DNA of 64,000 nt from JAFGGT01 sp036733165 (GTDB taxonomy: Archaea; Methanobacteriota_B; Thermococci; Methanofastidiosales; NM3). Positions within the stretch are counted from its first letter, which is position 1. The number at the start of each line of letters is the position of its first letter. The notes beneath the pieces were generated by a model. It saw only the letters and a program-made list of their open reading frames with translations, was not told where the DNA came from and did not search any database. Below are positions 17,001-25,270 of the stretch, piece by piece. The stretch covers positions 34,666 through 98,665 of the forward strand of contig DAINBB010000003.1 of NCBI GenBank assembly GCA_036733165.1, given 5' to 3'. A program made the translations under genes and the position numbers.

Positions 17001-18655
17001 CTCCCACCACCTATCCTTCCGACAACGTGTCTGACAGACCTGAAGAACGAGCTTTTCCTGTCTTTTCCTATGTCCCTCCCGGAGTACCTTGCCAGTTCGA
17101 AGGTGGCGGTTATGTCCCTGACCTCGTTGGCCGAATCCGAGATCGTTCTCAGTTCCCTGTCTATGTCCGTATGGGTCGTCGACGGGTGCAGATGCACGAC
17201 CCTGCGGACCGCAAGGAACTCTATCATCCTGGAATAGGCGAGTATCACGGATTCCTTGACATTTCCTATCTTCTCAAGAATGCCCAGTTCAATCAGGAAC
17301 GTTTCCCTGCGTCCAATATCCTCCATCCCTTCCGTTTCTGGGGACGAGGATTGCATATCTTTTCTCGCATGGCCATCTCTCCAGTGCACGAGAAGGGCGA
17401 TAACAAGGCCCGACACCACCGTAATTGCCAACAGCATCTCATATATGTTATTGGAACCTTGCCCTGCCTCTGTTACATGGGTGCTGAACTCAAGGGCCTG
17501 CGACCTGCTTTGAACGAACGGGGCACCTTCCTCAGGGACAAACTCTGCGTACACAACATAGTCAGCATCGTCGATGCCCTGAACAGTATGTTCGAATAGG
17601 CCGTCTTCCCCGGTGACGATGTGGGTCGCCTCCCCGTTTATGTTCAATAAGACGTTCCTGTCTTCCAATCCGTGCCCATAGATGTCATCAAGCCTGCCTG
17701 TAAATAATATGGAATAATCGTTTCCTGCCGGCCCCTGTCCCCTCGACAGTGATATCGTTGTAGGTATTTCGACATACACCTCAATCTCGTCCGACAGTAT
17801 TGTCTCATATTGATATGTGGTCTGGGCCATTATGTTAATATGGTCGAAGTCGGCATTGACGGGAAGGTCGTAAAGATAGCTGAAATGTCCATCCTCGTCA
17901 GTTTCAAGCGTTATGGCCGATCCGTTGATGACCAACCCTATGTCGTGAAGTCCCACGGGCAGACCTTCAAAATAGAGATGTCCATCGACGATAAGCCTGT
18001 AGTTCTCGCTAGACCCTGTGTCATATGCGCTGATAAACAGGCCGTTGCCCTGGTACCCATTGTTCTCCATGAGTGCGTCTATGGAATCCCTGTAGGTATC
18101 GAGGGTGCCCCTGAGCAGCGATATGGAGGCTGCCACGTTCCCCGTCTCATAACCTAATCCTAAAAGGCCGGATGCCGCCTCCTCGAGATTGTCAAGTCTT
18201 GACTCTATCTGGGCGAGCATGTTATCGGCAATTATTATGTGTGATCCGATGTCCGGTCCATCCCCCATCGTCTCAAGGCCCTCCAGGAGCGTTTTCAATT
18301 CTGGCTGGATATTGATGATGCCGTACAGCTGTTCATAAATCGCTTGGAATGACCGATAGTAGAGTGGGAGAAGCTGTTCTTCAAGTTCCTTGGTGTCCAG
18401 CTCTAGCACTATTTCCCCCGGGACCGCAAGGTCGTTTGAAAGTGTTCCTATCCCTTCCATGGCACCCTGGAAGTTCTCTTGGGAAAGGTGGAAGACCGCA
18501 TCGGATATGATAGTCACATCGCCCATGAAGTATGAATGCAGGACCTCTGGGTCCTCCATGGCCTCGTTTATGTTCTGGTGAGAAGGCGAACCCGCCAAGG
18601 GGCATGAGGACATTAGCACTATGGCCAACGCGATGGCCAAATGATATTTTCTCAT
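16997..18655 (-). CDS. Secreted/membrane protein with C-terminal DUF4129-like domain
   Basis: First gene of the MoxR operon, 552 residues. It starts with a signal peptide (residues 1-22), followed by a helical region, then two beta-sandwich-like segments (about 200-300 and 300-390) with carboxypeptidase-regulatory-like features. A membrane helix lies near 408-428, and a cytoplasmic tail with the DUF4129 pattern (ILAYSRMIEFLAVRRVVHLHPSTTHTDIDREL) follows. DUF4129 domains occur with DUF58 and MoxR. The upstream sequence has a TATATTTAAATG box at about 18670-18682. Confidence 0.85.
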   Translation of the reverse strand: MRKYHLAIALAIVLMSSCPLAGSPSHQNINEAMEDPEVLHSYFMGDVTIISDAVFHLSQENFQGAMEGIGTLSNDLAVPGEIVLELDTKELEEQLLPLYYRSFQAIYEQLYGIINIQPELKTLLEGLETMGDGPDIGSHIIIADNMLAQIESRLDNLEEAASGLLGLGYETGNVAASISLLRGTLDTYRDSIDALMENNGYQGNGLFISAYDTGSSENYRLIVDGHLYFEGLPVGLHDIGLVINGSAITLETDEDGHFSYLYDLPVNADFDHINIMAQTTYQYETILSDEIEVYVEIPTTISLSRGQGPAGNDYSILFTGRLDDIYGHGLEDRNVLLNINGEATHIVTGEDGLFEHTVQGIDDADYVVYAEFVPEEGAPFVQSRSQALEFSTHVTEAGQGSNNIYEMLLAITVVSGLVIALLVHWRDGHARKDMQSSSPETEGMEDIGRRETFLIELGILEKIGNVKESVILAYSRMIEFLAVRRVVHLHPSTTHTDIDRELRTISDSANEVRDITATFELARYSGRDIGKDRKSSFFRSVRHVVGRIGGGR

Positions 18656-18730
18656 CGCAATTTTGCTATATTTAAATGTTAATATATTTTTCCTATTCGG
18701 TCCATATAATAAGATAGGAAAATTGCATAT

Positions 18731-18743
18731 TTGAACATGTTAA
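18731..18743. promoter_or_regulatory. TTGAACATGTTAA palindromic motif
   Basis: The core AACATGTT (18734-18741) is a perfect 8-bp palindrome within the divergent promoter of the MoxR operon and the ABC importer. Related TGAACAT or GAACATGTTC sequences lie at 22743, 28945, 52488 and 58681, so it may be the site of a shared DNA-binding protein. Confidence 0.3.
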
Positions 18744-18789
18744 TAACTAGAATAATGTGTTACAATATATGATATTTTCATTGAATGGT

Positions 18790-18804
18790 GTTATTAATGA
18801 TAAC
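18790..18804. promoter_or_regulatory. Candidate operator upstream of the metal-chelate importer
   Basis: GTTAT-TAATG-ATAAC is a perfect 5+5+5 inverted repeat placed 7 bp before a TATA-like TTTAAAAT (18811-18818), which in turn lies about 30 nt before the ATG at 18848. Partly similar GTTAATAAC and TGTTATTAG sequences flank it at 18739-18747 and 18821-18829. A metal-responsive repressor is a natural guess for an importer promoter; the repressor itself is not in the window. Confidence 0.45.
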
Positions 18805-18847
18805 AACTTTTTTAAAATGATGTTATTAGTGCAGTGTTGGTGTAATA

Positions 18848-20167
18848 ATGGCAAATGACACTAAGAAGATTGGAGCTGTAGCATTGACCGCTATAGTGAT
18901 CATAGCTGCTATTTTCATATTTTACGACAGAGGCCCCGACCAGGACCTCACAGAGGCCTTGGGAGAGAACACCGAGTTCTCCGACCTCTTTGACGCTTTG
19001 GAGTCAACAGGAATCCTTGAGGGCCTTGCCGGAAGCGAATACACGATACTGGCCCCCACTGACGGCGCCTTCGACGACTACGATACAGAGCTTTATGGCG
19101 ACCTTCTGGAGGACACCGACTCCCTTGGGGCATTGTTGAACTATCACATCATAGAAGGCAAGTACTCTGTGGCAGATATATCGAAGATGTCTACCGTAAC
19201 GACACTGCAGGGAGAGGTTATCTCGATATCCACGACCGGCAATGTGACGGTTAACGATGTTGAGATATCCCAGAGCGAGGAGATAGAGTGCGAGAACGGA
19301 TATATCATCCCCGTGGGCGAGATACTCCTGCCACCAACCATCGAGAGTACCTACATCGACCTGACGATCACGGATGCTGCTGGAAGGGAGGTATACATCA
19401 AGAAGGTCCCTGAAAGGATAGTATCGATTGCGAGTTCCGCCACGGAGACGCTGTATGCGATCAATGCGGGGGACCTCCTGGTCGGAAGGGACAAGTACAG
19501 TGTCTATCCTGAGGAGGCCAACGATCTTCCAGATCTCGGCAGCGGTTCATCCCTCGCCCTTGAGGAGACATTGAACCTGAATCCGGACCTTGTGATCACG
19601 TGGTACTACAGCACCTCGGCGATAGAGAGCCTTGAACAGAACGGAATAACCGTCCTTGCCATAGGGCCGTCATCGGTTCAGGACGTACTGGACCTTATCA
19701 CGTTGTTTGGTCAGATATGCGACCACGAAGCCGATGCCCAGGCCATAGTCCAAGATATGCAGACGACCATCGATGAGATCTCATCATATGCGGAATCCTT
19801 GTCCGAAGATGAGAAGGTCAAGGTGTTCTACGAGCTGTCAACCGCCTTCAAGAGCGTGAGCGACCAGACGTTCACAGGGGAGCTTATAGAGCTTGCGGGG
19901 GGCATAAACATCGCGGCGGACCAGGAGGCGACATATCCGCAGATGTCCAGCGAATGGATAATAGACCAAAATCCCGATGTTGTTGTCGTTGTCTCATACG
20001 GCGCCACAACGGACGAGATCAAGTCAAGGGACGGTTGGGACTCCATCGATGCAGTTTTAAATGACAAAGTGTATTCTATTGAGAGCAACTGGGTCAGTTC
20101 TACCCCTAGAATGGTATTGGGGCTTGAACAGTTCGCCAAGTGGTTCTACCCTGAACACTTTGCGTGA
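18848..20167 (+). CDS. Fasciclin (FAS1) domain fused to an ABC metal-chelate binding protein
   Basis: A 439-residue protein. A membrane anchor spans residues 9-26. Residues about 32-162 are a FAS1 domain (FSDLFDALESTGILEGLAG, YTILAPTDGAF, LLNYHIIEGKYS, LQGEVISIS, NGYIIPVGEILLPP). Residues about 170-436 are a class III periplasmic-binding domain of the BtuF/FepB type (PERIVSIASSATETLYAI, PDLVITW, MSSEWIIDQNPDVVVV). It would capture cobalamin, siderophore or haem-like chelates at the membrane face for the permease and ATPase encoded next. FAS1 is usually an adhesion or polysaccharide-binding domain, so its fusion to the binding protein is unusual. Confidence 0.9.
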   Translation: MANDTKKIGAVALTAIVIIAAIFIFYDRGPDQDLTEALGENTEFSDLFDALESTGILEGLAGSEYTILAPTDGAFDDYDTELYGDLLEDTDSLGALLNYHIIEGKYSVADISKMSTVTTLQGEVISISTTGNVTVNDVEISQSEEIECENGYIIPVGEILLPPTIESTYIDLTITDAAGREVYIKKVPERIVSIASSATETLYAINAGDLLVGRDKYSVYPEEANDLPDLGSGSSLALEETLNLNPDLVITWYYSTSAIESLEQNGITVLAIGPSSVQDVLDLITLFGQICDHEADAQAIVQDMQTTIDEISSYAESLSEDEKVKVFYELSTAFKSVSDQTFTGELIELAGGINIAADQEATYPQMSSEWIIDQNPDVVVVVSYGATTDEIKSRDGWDSIDAVLNDKVYSIESNWVSSTPRMVLGLEQFAKWFYPEHFA

Positions 20168-21225
20168 ATCAAATGCATAACATCGACGGATACTACCAAG
20201 ACATAAAGCACAAGAGGTTTATGCTTCTCATAGGCCTCTTGATTATTCTTTTTTTCGTCACCGTTCTTGGGATAATGGTGGGTCCGGTTTTCATAAGCCC
20301 CAAGGTGGTGCTCAAGATACTGGCCTCCAATCTGCCCCTGATAGGCGACGACATCGTTCAGACATGGCCTGGAACGTACAACAGCATAGTGATGGACGTC
20401 AGGCTTCCACGGGTGTTGGTCGGTCTGATGGTGGGTGCAGGCCTGTCGGTTGCCGGCTGCGGCATGCAGGGGCTTTTCAGGAACCCAATGGCATCTCCGT
20501 ACGTCACGGGCATATCATCCGGCGGCGCCTTCGGTGCAGCCCTTGCGGTGAATCTCGGCATAATATATTATCTTGTTCCGGCATTCGCGTTCTTTTTCTC
20601 TGCCATGACGGTGTTCTTGGTCTATGCAATCTCCATGGTGCGCGGAAAGGTCAGGATGGAGACCTTGCTCCTTTCGGGAATAGCTGTGGCATCCTTCTTC
20701 TCGGCCCTCGTCTCCCTGATGATGTACCTGGCCGCGCAGAAGCTTGAGAGCATCGTCTTCTGGATGATGGGGGGATTCTGGGCGTCGGGCTGGGACGAGG
20801 TGATGATCATCCTGCCGTTCGTCATAGTATGCATCCCGATATACATCTTTCTTTCAAGGGACCTAAATGCGATGATGCTTGGGGAGGATGCCGCAAGGGA
20901 CCTTGGCATAGATGTGGAGACGACTAAGAAGATAGTCCTCGTGCTCACAGCGATCCTTGTCGGATGCTGTGTTGCAGTTTCGGGGACCATTGGTTTCGTG
21001 GGCCTTATAATCCCCCACATCACCAGGATAATCGTGGGCCCGGACCACAGGGTCCTCATCCCCGCCTCTGTGTTCACAGGAGGCATATTCATGATATTCA
21101 CGGACATTGTGGCACGAATGATAATACAGCCATCGGAGCTCCCTGTCGGCATCATAACGTCCTTGTGCGGAGTGCCCTTCTTCCTATATCTACTTAGGAG
21201 GAGAAAGTCTTCAATGGGGTGGTAG
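20164..21225 (+). CDS. FecCD-family ABC permease (metal-chelate uptake)
   Basis: A 353-residue permease of the BtuC/FepD/FhuB family with about nine to ten membrane helices. Family blocks are visible: RLPRVLVGLMVGAGLSVAGCGMQGLFRNPMASPYVTGISSGG, WMMGGFWASGW, GTIGFVGLIIPHITR and ELPVGIITSLCGVPFFLYLL. It starts with GTG overlapping the stop of the binding-protein gene by 4 bp, so translation is coupled. It forms the membrane channel for a siderophore, haem or cobalamin-type substrate. Confidence 0.95.
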   Translation: MNQMHNIDGYYQDIKHKRFMLLIGLLIILFFVTVLGIMVGPVFISPKVVLKILASNLPLIGDDIVQTWPGTYNSIVMDVRLPRVLVGLMVGAGLSVAGCGMQGLFRNPMASPYVTGISSGGAFGAALAVNLGIIYYLVPAFAFFFSAMTVFLVYAISMVRGKVRMETLLLSGIAVASFFSALVSLMMYLAAQKLESIVFWMMGGFWASGWDEVMIILPFVIVCIPIYIFLSRDLNAMMLGEDAARDLGIDVETTKKIVLVLTAILVGCCVAVSGTIGFVGLIIPHITRIIVGPDHRVLIPASVFTGGIFMIFTDIVARMIIQPSELPVGIITSLCGVPFFLYLLRRRKSSMGW

Positions 21226-21226
21226 G

Positions 21227-22009
21227 GTGGACCTGAACGTGGAATCTCTTTATTTCGGATACTTCAAGAAGAACATTCTCAAGGATGTCAGCTTCACTGC
21301 CAAGAGCGGGGAGGTCATGGGAATAGTCGGACCCAATGGTTCCGGAAAGACCACACTTCTCAAGTGCATCAGGAAGGCGCTCACCCCAAGGCAAGGGAGT
21401 ATAATGCTGGACGGCGAGGACATAATGGAATGGGATAGGACGAAGATAGCCAAGTACTTTGGCGTCGTTCCCCAAAACACGAACATTACATTTCCCTTCA
21501 CCGTTCTCGAGATAGTCATGATGGGGAGGATACCCCACCTGAAGAGGATGCAGGGGGAGGGTGAGGACGATGTCTATGTGGCCAAGAAGGCCATGTCCCT
21601 GACAGCCATTGAACATCTCTACTACCGTTACGTCAACAATCTTTCAGGAGGCGAGGTGCAAAGGGTCATCATTGCCAGGGCTCTTGCCCAGGAACCCAAG
21701 ATACTCCTGCTCGACGAACCGACATCGAACCTGGACATAAATCACCAGTTCGAGACCATGAAGCTTATCAGAAAACTTGCAAAGGATGAGGACATGATAG
21801 TTGTCATCATATCCCATGACCTCAACCTTTCGATGAGATATTGCGACAATCTAATCCTTCTGCACGACGGCGAGGTATTCTCGAGCGGCAGGCCCGTCGA
21901 TGTGCTGACGAAGGAAAACATAAGAAAGGTCTACGGCGTCGAGGCCCAGATAGACTTCAACACCGCAATAGACTCAAATCAGATAACGCTGATAGATATT
22001 GTGGAATGA
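21227..22009 (+). CDS. ABC transporter ATPase for metal-chelate uptake
   Basis: A 260-residue FepC/BtuD-type ATPase: Walker A GPNGSGKTT (about 37-45), the Q-loop in VPQNTNI, signature LSGGE, Walker B ILLLDEPTSNLD and the switch His in IISHDLN. It starts with GTG one base after the permease stop. It powers import with the proteins of the two upstream genes. The next gene is convergent and abuts it directly. Confidence 0.95.
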   Translation: MDLNVESLYFGYFKKNILKDVSFTAKSGEVMGIVGPNGSGKTTLLKCIRKALTPRQGSIMLDGEDIMEWDRTKIAKYFGVVPQNTNITFPFTVLEIVMMGRIPHLKRMQGEGEDDVYVAKKAMSLTAIEHLYYRYVNNLSGGEVQRVIIARALAQEPKILLLDEPTSNLDINHQFETMKLIRKLAKDEDMIVVIISHDLNLSMRYCDNLILLHDGEVFSSGRPVDVLTKENIRKVYGVEAQIDFNTAIDSNQITLIDIVE

Positions 22010-22693
22010 TCACTTCTTGAAGGGCAGCATGGGTGTCAACCATGAGGCGAACGCGGTCGGATTCCTTGTCTGCATGAAGACCTTTCCCCGTCCTCTGAGC
22101 TTGAGGACCAGGCCCTCCCCTGAGAGGAACGTCGATTTCAATCCGCCGATCTTTTTTACCTCGTATTGTATCCCGCCCTGGAACCCAACCAAGTGACCGG
22201 TGTCAACGATGAGCTCGCCGTCGAGGTCGTATTCGTACAGGGCGCCGAACGCGGATATGAAGATGTCCCCGACCCCCTCTGCCTTAAGGAAAAATAGGCC
22301 TTCCCTGGAGACGAATCCCTTAAGCCCCTGGAACTTGGTGTCGAGGTCTATGTTGACGTTCGATGCCAGGAAGGCTCCCCCCTGCAGGAACCAGGTCTCA
22401 TTGTTGAGCTCTAACCTCTCCACATCCCCAGGATAACCCGGGGCCAGCGTTATCTCTCCCTGGCCGTCAGCCTTGAAGATGTTCTGGAAGAAGGACTCGC
22501 CTCCGAGGGCGCTCCTCTTAAGGGCATTGAACATCCCGCCCTGCATTTTCGTCTCTATATTTAAGTTGGGCGTCATGGAGACCAGGGCGCCTGCCTCTGC
22601 CTTTATCTCCTGTCCATCTTTGAGACCCACTTTCAGCAACGTGTAAGCAGGACTCTTGAAAATTTCATATTCATAGTCTATTCCGGTTGGCAT
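22010..22693 (-). CDS. TIGR00266/AIM24 family protein
   Basis: A 227-residue all-beta protein of the TIGR00266 family (related to AIM24), recognised by EAGALVSMTPNLNIETKM, ALGGESFFQNIF, LNNETWFLQGGAFLAS and FISAFGALYEYDL. Family members are cytoplasmic, often oligomeric and of unknown function. Full length. A TATA-like TATAAT near 22720 lies upstream. Confidence 0.88.
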   Translation of the reverse strand: MPTGIDYEYEIFKSPAYTLLKVGLKDGQEIKAEAGALVSMTPNLNIETKMQGGMFNALKRSALGGESFFQNIFKADGQGEITLAPGYPGDVERLELNNETWFLQGGAFLASNVNIDLDTKFQGLKGFVSREGLFFLKAEGVGDIFISAFGALYEYDLDGELIVDTGHLVGFQGGIQYEVKKIGGLKSTFLSGEGLVLKLRGRGKVFMQTRNPTAFASWLTPMLPFKK

Positions 22694-22742
22694 GTATACA
22701 CCGATAATAATAGCTTTATAATGTATATAATCTTATTGATAT

Positions 22743-22753
22743 TTGAACATATG
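22743..22753. promoter_or_regulatory. TTGAACATATG motif upstream of the phosphate transporter
   Basis: The sequence TTGAACATATG sits 14 nt before the ATG at 22767 in the divergent promoter between the TIGR00266 gene and the transporter. It shares the TTGAACAT half with sites at 18731, 52499 and 58681. Confidence 0.25.
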
Positions 22754-22766
22754 TGACGTGGCGGCA

Positions 22767-23714
22767 ATGGAGTATCTGATAATCCTGGCTTCCTTTGCGG
22801 TGGCCTTGAGCATAGGCGCCAACGATATGGCGAACGCTATCGGAACGACCGTCGGTTCTAACGTGCTGAGGTACAGGAGGGCCATCTTGTACGGAGGGAT
22901 CGCCGTAGGCATAGGGGCGCTTTGGGGCGGGAGCAATACCATCGAGACTGTGGGAAAGGGCGTCATAGACACGACAACAGTGGAACCCGCGGTCCTTGCG
23001 GCCGCGATATTCTGTGCCGCGCTCACCGTGGGCGTTGCAACGTACCTGAGCTTTCCGGTCTCTGCAACACAGGCCCTTGTAGGTTCCCTCGCCGGCACGG
23101 GCATGGCAATGGGCATAGAATTGAACAGTCAGGTCCTCCTCGACATCGCCGTTGTCTGGCTGTTCCTACCATTCCTGTCGATGGCCCTGTCGTTCTCCCT
23201 TTATTTTGTGATTAGGGTCCCGTTCAGTGCCATATATGGCCGATGGTATGGGGCATACCAGATACTTATCCGGTACCTTGTCATATTCTCGGGCATACTG
23301 GTTGCCTTCTCGTTGGGGACGAACAACATCGGGAACGTGGTCGGCGTCCTGGAGGTGAATTCCGTGTTGGGCACAGTTCCCTCCGTAGTCCTGGGTGCCG
23401 TGGGGATCACCATAGGGGCCTTCTTGTTCTCCCAGGGTGTAATACTGTCGATAGGCAAGCGGATCACCACGCTGGACCCCCTGCGCGCATTTGTCAGCCA
23501 GCTTGCGACGGCGCTTTCGGTCCTTGTATGCACCGCGATTGGCATACCCGTATCATTGAGCCAGGCAATGGTCGGAAGTGTCATGGGTTGCGGCCTTACA
23601 AAGGGCAGGGCATACATAAACAAGGGATTCATGTTAAAGGTGGTCGCCAGCTGGGCGCTTTGTCCCTTGTTATCAGGGCTGACGATGTATGTGCTCTATG
23701 GCATCATAGCCTGA
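22767..23714 (+). CDS. pitA: Inorganic phosphate transporter, PiT family
   Basis: A 315-residue membrane permease with about ten helices. The duplicated PiT signatures are GANDMANAIGTTVGSN near the N-terminus and LGTNNIGNVVGVLE in the second half, together with PVSATQALVGSLAGTGMA and PVSLSQAMVGSVMGCGL. It imports phosphate (or metal-phosphate) with H+ or Na+. The ATG at 22767 is chosen because the signature follows at the expected distance; the frame extends 8 codons upstream to a TTG. The 3' end overlaps the isopentenyl phosphate kinase gene by 11 bp. Confidence 0.93.
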   Translation: MEYLIILASFAVALSIGANDMANAIGTTVGSNVLRYRRAILYGGIAVGIGALWGGSNTIETVGKGVIDTTTVEPAVLAAAIFCAALTVGVATYLSFPVSATQALVGSLAGTGMAMGIELNSQVLLDIAVVWLFLPFLSMALSFSLYFVIRVPFSAIYGRWYGAYQILIRYLVIFSGILVAFSLGTNNIGNVVGVLEVNSVLGTVPSVVLGAVGITIGAFLFSQGVILSIGKRITTLDPLRAFVSQLATALSVLVCTAIGIPVSLSQAMVGSVMGCGLTKGRAYINKGFMLKVVASWALCPLLSGLTMYVLYGIIA

Positions 23715-24468
23715 TCCTTGTGCCGGGATTCTTGCCTTCCAGCGCCATTCTCAAAGACCCTTTCTTCTCCAGATTCGTGATCACTATCTCGTTGATGTGT
23801 CCCTTGAACTGCAGTATTTCGTCCAGTTTGCCCTTCATGCCACCGGTGGCATCGCCTGTGGTGCCCGCATCTATCTTTTCCAATTCGTCGAAAGTTATCT
23901 CTTTAAGAAGCTTGGCATTGCCATCGACCTTTGGATCTGTGGTATATATGCCTTCCACATCTGTTAGGAATATTGCCTTGGAACCGGGATATCTCTCCGC
24001 CATTTTCCTCATTATCTGGTCTCCGGAGACTATGCTGAAAGCGTTGGTCCTGTCGTATACCACATCCCCGTACAGTATCGGCACGAAACCGAGTTTCACC
24101 AGGTTATCTATCAATTCCAGATCAAAGTTCTTGATGATGCCGTTGTCGGCGTCCATTATCGCGCTCGTTTGGAGGGCGAATGGCCTGCACCCTTCCTTCT
24201 CCAACGCCTCCGCTACTATGTTGGACAGCCTCCTCATCGCTATGTTTATCTTGGACACGCCCCTTTTCTGGTCGTCTGTGCCAATCTTCCCAACGATGTT
24301 GTACTTCAGTGCCAATGGATGGCCAAATGACCCGCCCCCATGGCAGATCACCATTTCCTGCCTGGTCCCGGACAGCTCACTGGCAAGCGTACAGAGCGCT
24401 TCCTTCTTTATGGAGAAAGGGGTCCTCTTGTCAGTCAGGGCCGAGCCCCCCGCCTTGATCAGAATCAT
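23704..24468 (-). CDS. Isopentenyl phosphate kinase
   Basis: A 254-residue amino-acid-kinase-fold enzyme that phosphorylates isopentenyl phosphate to isopentenyl diphosphate in the archaeal mevalonate pathway. The diagnostic HGGGSFGH (residues 43-50) includes the catalytic His50; AGGSALTDK at the N-terminus binds phosphate, and VSGDQIM, FLTDVEGIY and GDATGGMKGKL are further family blocks. It fits with the prenyl synthase (27678) and CDP-archaeol synthase (45711) of this window in making ether lipids. Confidence 0.93.
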   Translation of the reverse strand: MILIKAGGSALTDKRTPFSIKKEALCTLASELSGTRQEMVICHGGGSFGHPLALKYNIVGKIGTDDQKRGVSKINIAMRRLSNIVAEALEKEGCRPFALQTSAIMDADNGIIKNFDLELIDNLVKLGFVPILYGDVVYDRTNAFSIVSGDQIMRKMAERYPGSKAIFLTDVEGIYTTDPKVDGNAKLLKEITFDELEKIDAGTTGDATGGMKGKLDEILQFKGHINEIVITNLEKKGSLRMALEGKNPGTRIRL

Positions 24469-24476
24469 TCCATCAC

Positions 24477-25112
24477 CTAAAATTTAAGGAAGGATATTGC
24501 CCGTGATATGTCCTCTTCGTTCACGATGAAGATGGTGTTTGTCCAACAGCTCATCGTCTCTTTTATGTTTATCCCATGCTCTCCGAACAATGAGTAGAGG
24601 TAGGCGGTCACACCGGCCGTGTTCTCAAGTTCCTGAGGGCTCTTTATGGTGATCATTGCCAGGTCCTCAGACATCTTGATGATGTCGTCGCCTATCATGC
24701 TCTCCACCGCGTCCTTGTGCTTCTGTGTGGTGATGAGCGTTATGGCGGTGGACCCCTCTATGCTGTAGAAGATGTCCTGCCTGTCCTTGATCTTGTCCTC
24801 CAGTGTGAGGATGATCTTTTGGGGAATCCCCTTCTTGATGATGGCCACCACGATCCTGTTCTTGATCTCAAGCTCGCTCTTCCTAAGGATCTCCATGACC
24901 TTGTCCTCGTGGGTCTTCTTTGGCTTGAGATGTTCGAAGTACCTTCTGCTGGCCACGATGATGGCGTCCTTGCTGGTCTTTTTCTCGATGTGCATCTCGC
25001 CTGCGATCTTTTCCGCCAGTTTGGAATAGTTTATAAGATTGTTCCTTATGCAGTCCTTGATGGATGGATGAGTGTCAATATACTCCTTGGTGATCTCTGC
25101 AGTTGTTTTCAT
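24477..25112 (-). CDS. ACT-domain protein, possibly regulatory
   Basis: A 211-residue protein with an N-terminal helical region (about 1-80) that looks helix-turn-helix-like and a C-terminal half with two ACT-like beta-alpha units (about 85-150 and 150-211; AMITIKSPQELENTAGVTAYLYSLFGEHGINIKETMSCW). ACT domains bind amino acids. The gene is divergent from argG, so a role in amino-acid-responsive control is possible but not shown. It lies 8 bp upstream of the isopentenyl phosphate kinase gene. Confidence 0.75.
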   Translation of the reverse strand: MKTTAEITKEYIDTHPSIKDCIRNNLINYSKLAEKIAGEMHIEKKTSKDAIIVASRRYFEHLKPKKTHEDKVMEILRKSELEIKNRIVVAIIKKGIPQKIILTLEDKIKDRQDIFYSIEGSTAITLITTQKHKDAVESMIGDDIIKMSEDLAMITIKSPQELENTAGVTAYLYSLFGEHGINIKETMSCWTNTIFIVNEEDISRAISFLKF

Positions 25113-25270
25113 ATTAAGGGAGTGATATTATTTCTTATATAAATGTTTTTAGAAGAACATTGACGTTTGATATCAAATTGTTTAAAAATCACTTTATTGT
25201 TGTTTGAATAGTTCGAAATTGGTCGATACTTTTAAGTTAATATCAGCACTGCTCATCCTCAGTGATAATA

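Noticed and set aside
23243..24487. 414-codon open frame on the plus strand
   Set aside because: It runs out of frame through the end of the phosphate transporter and antisense through isopentenyl phosphate kinase; the translated product is not protein-like.
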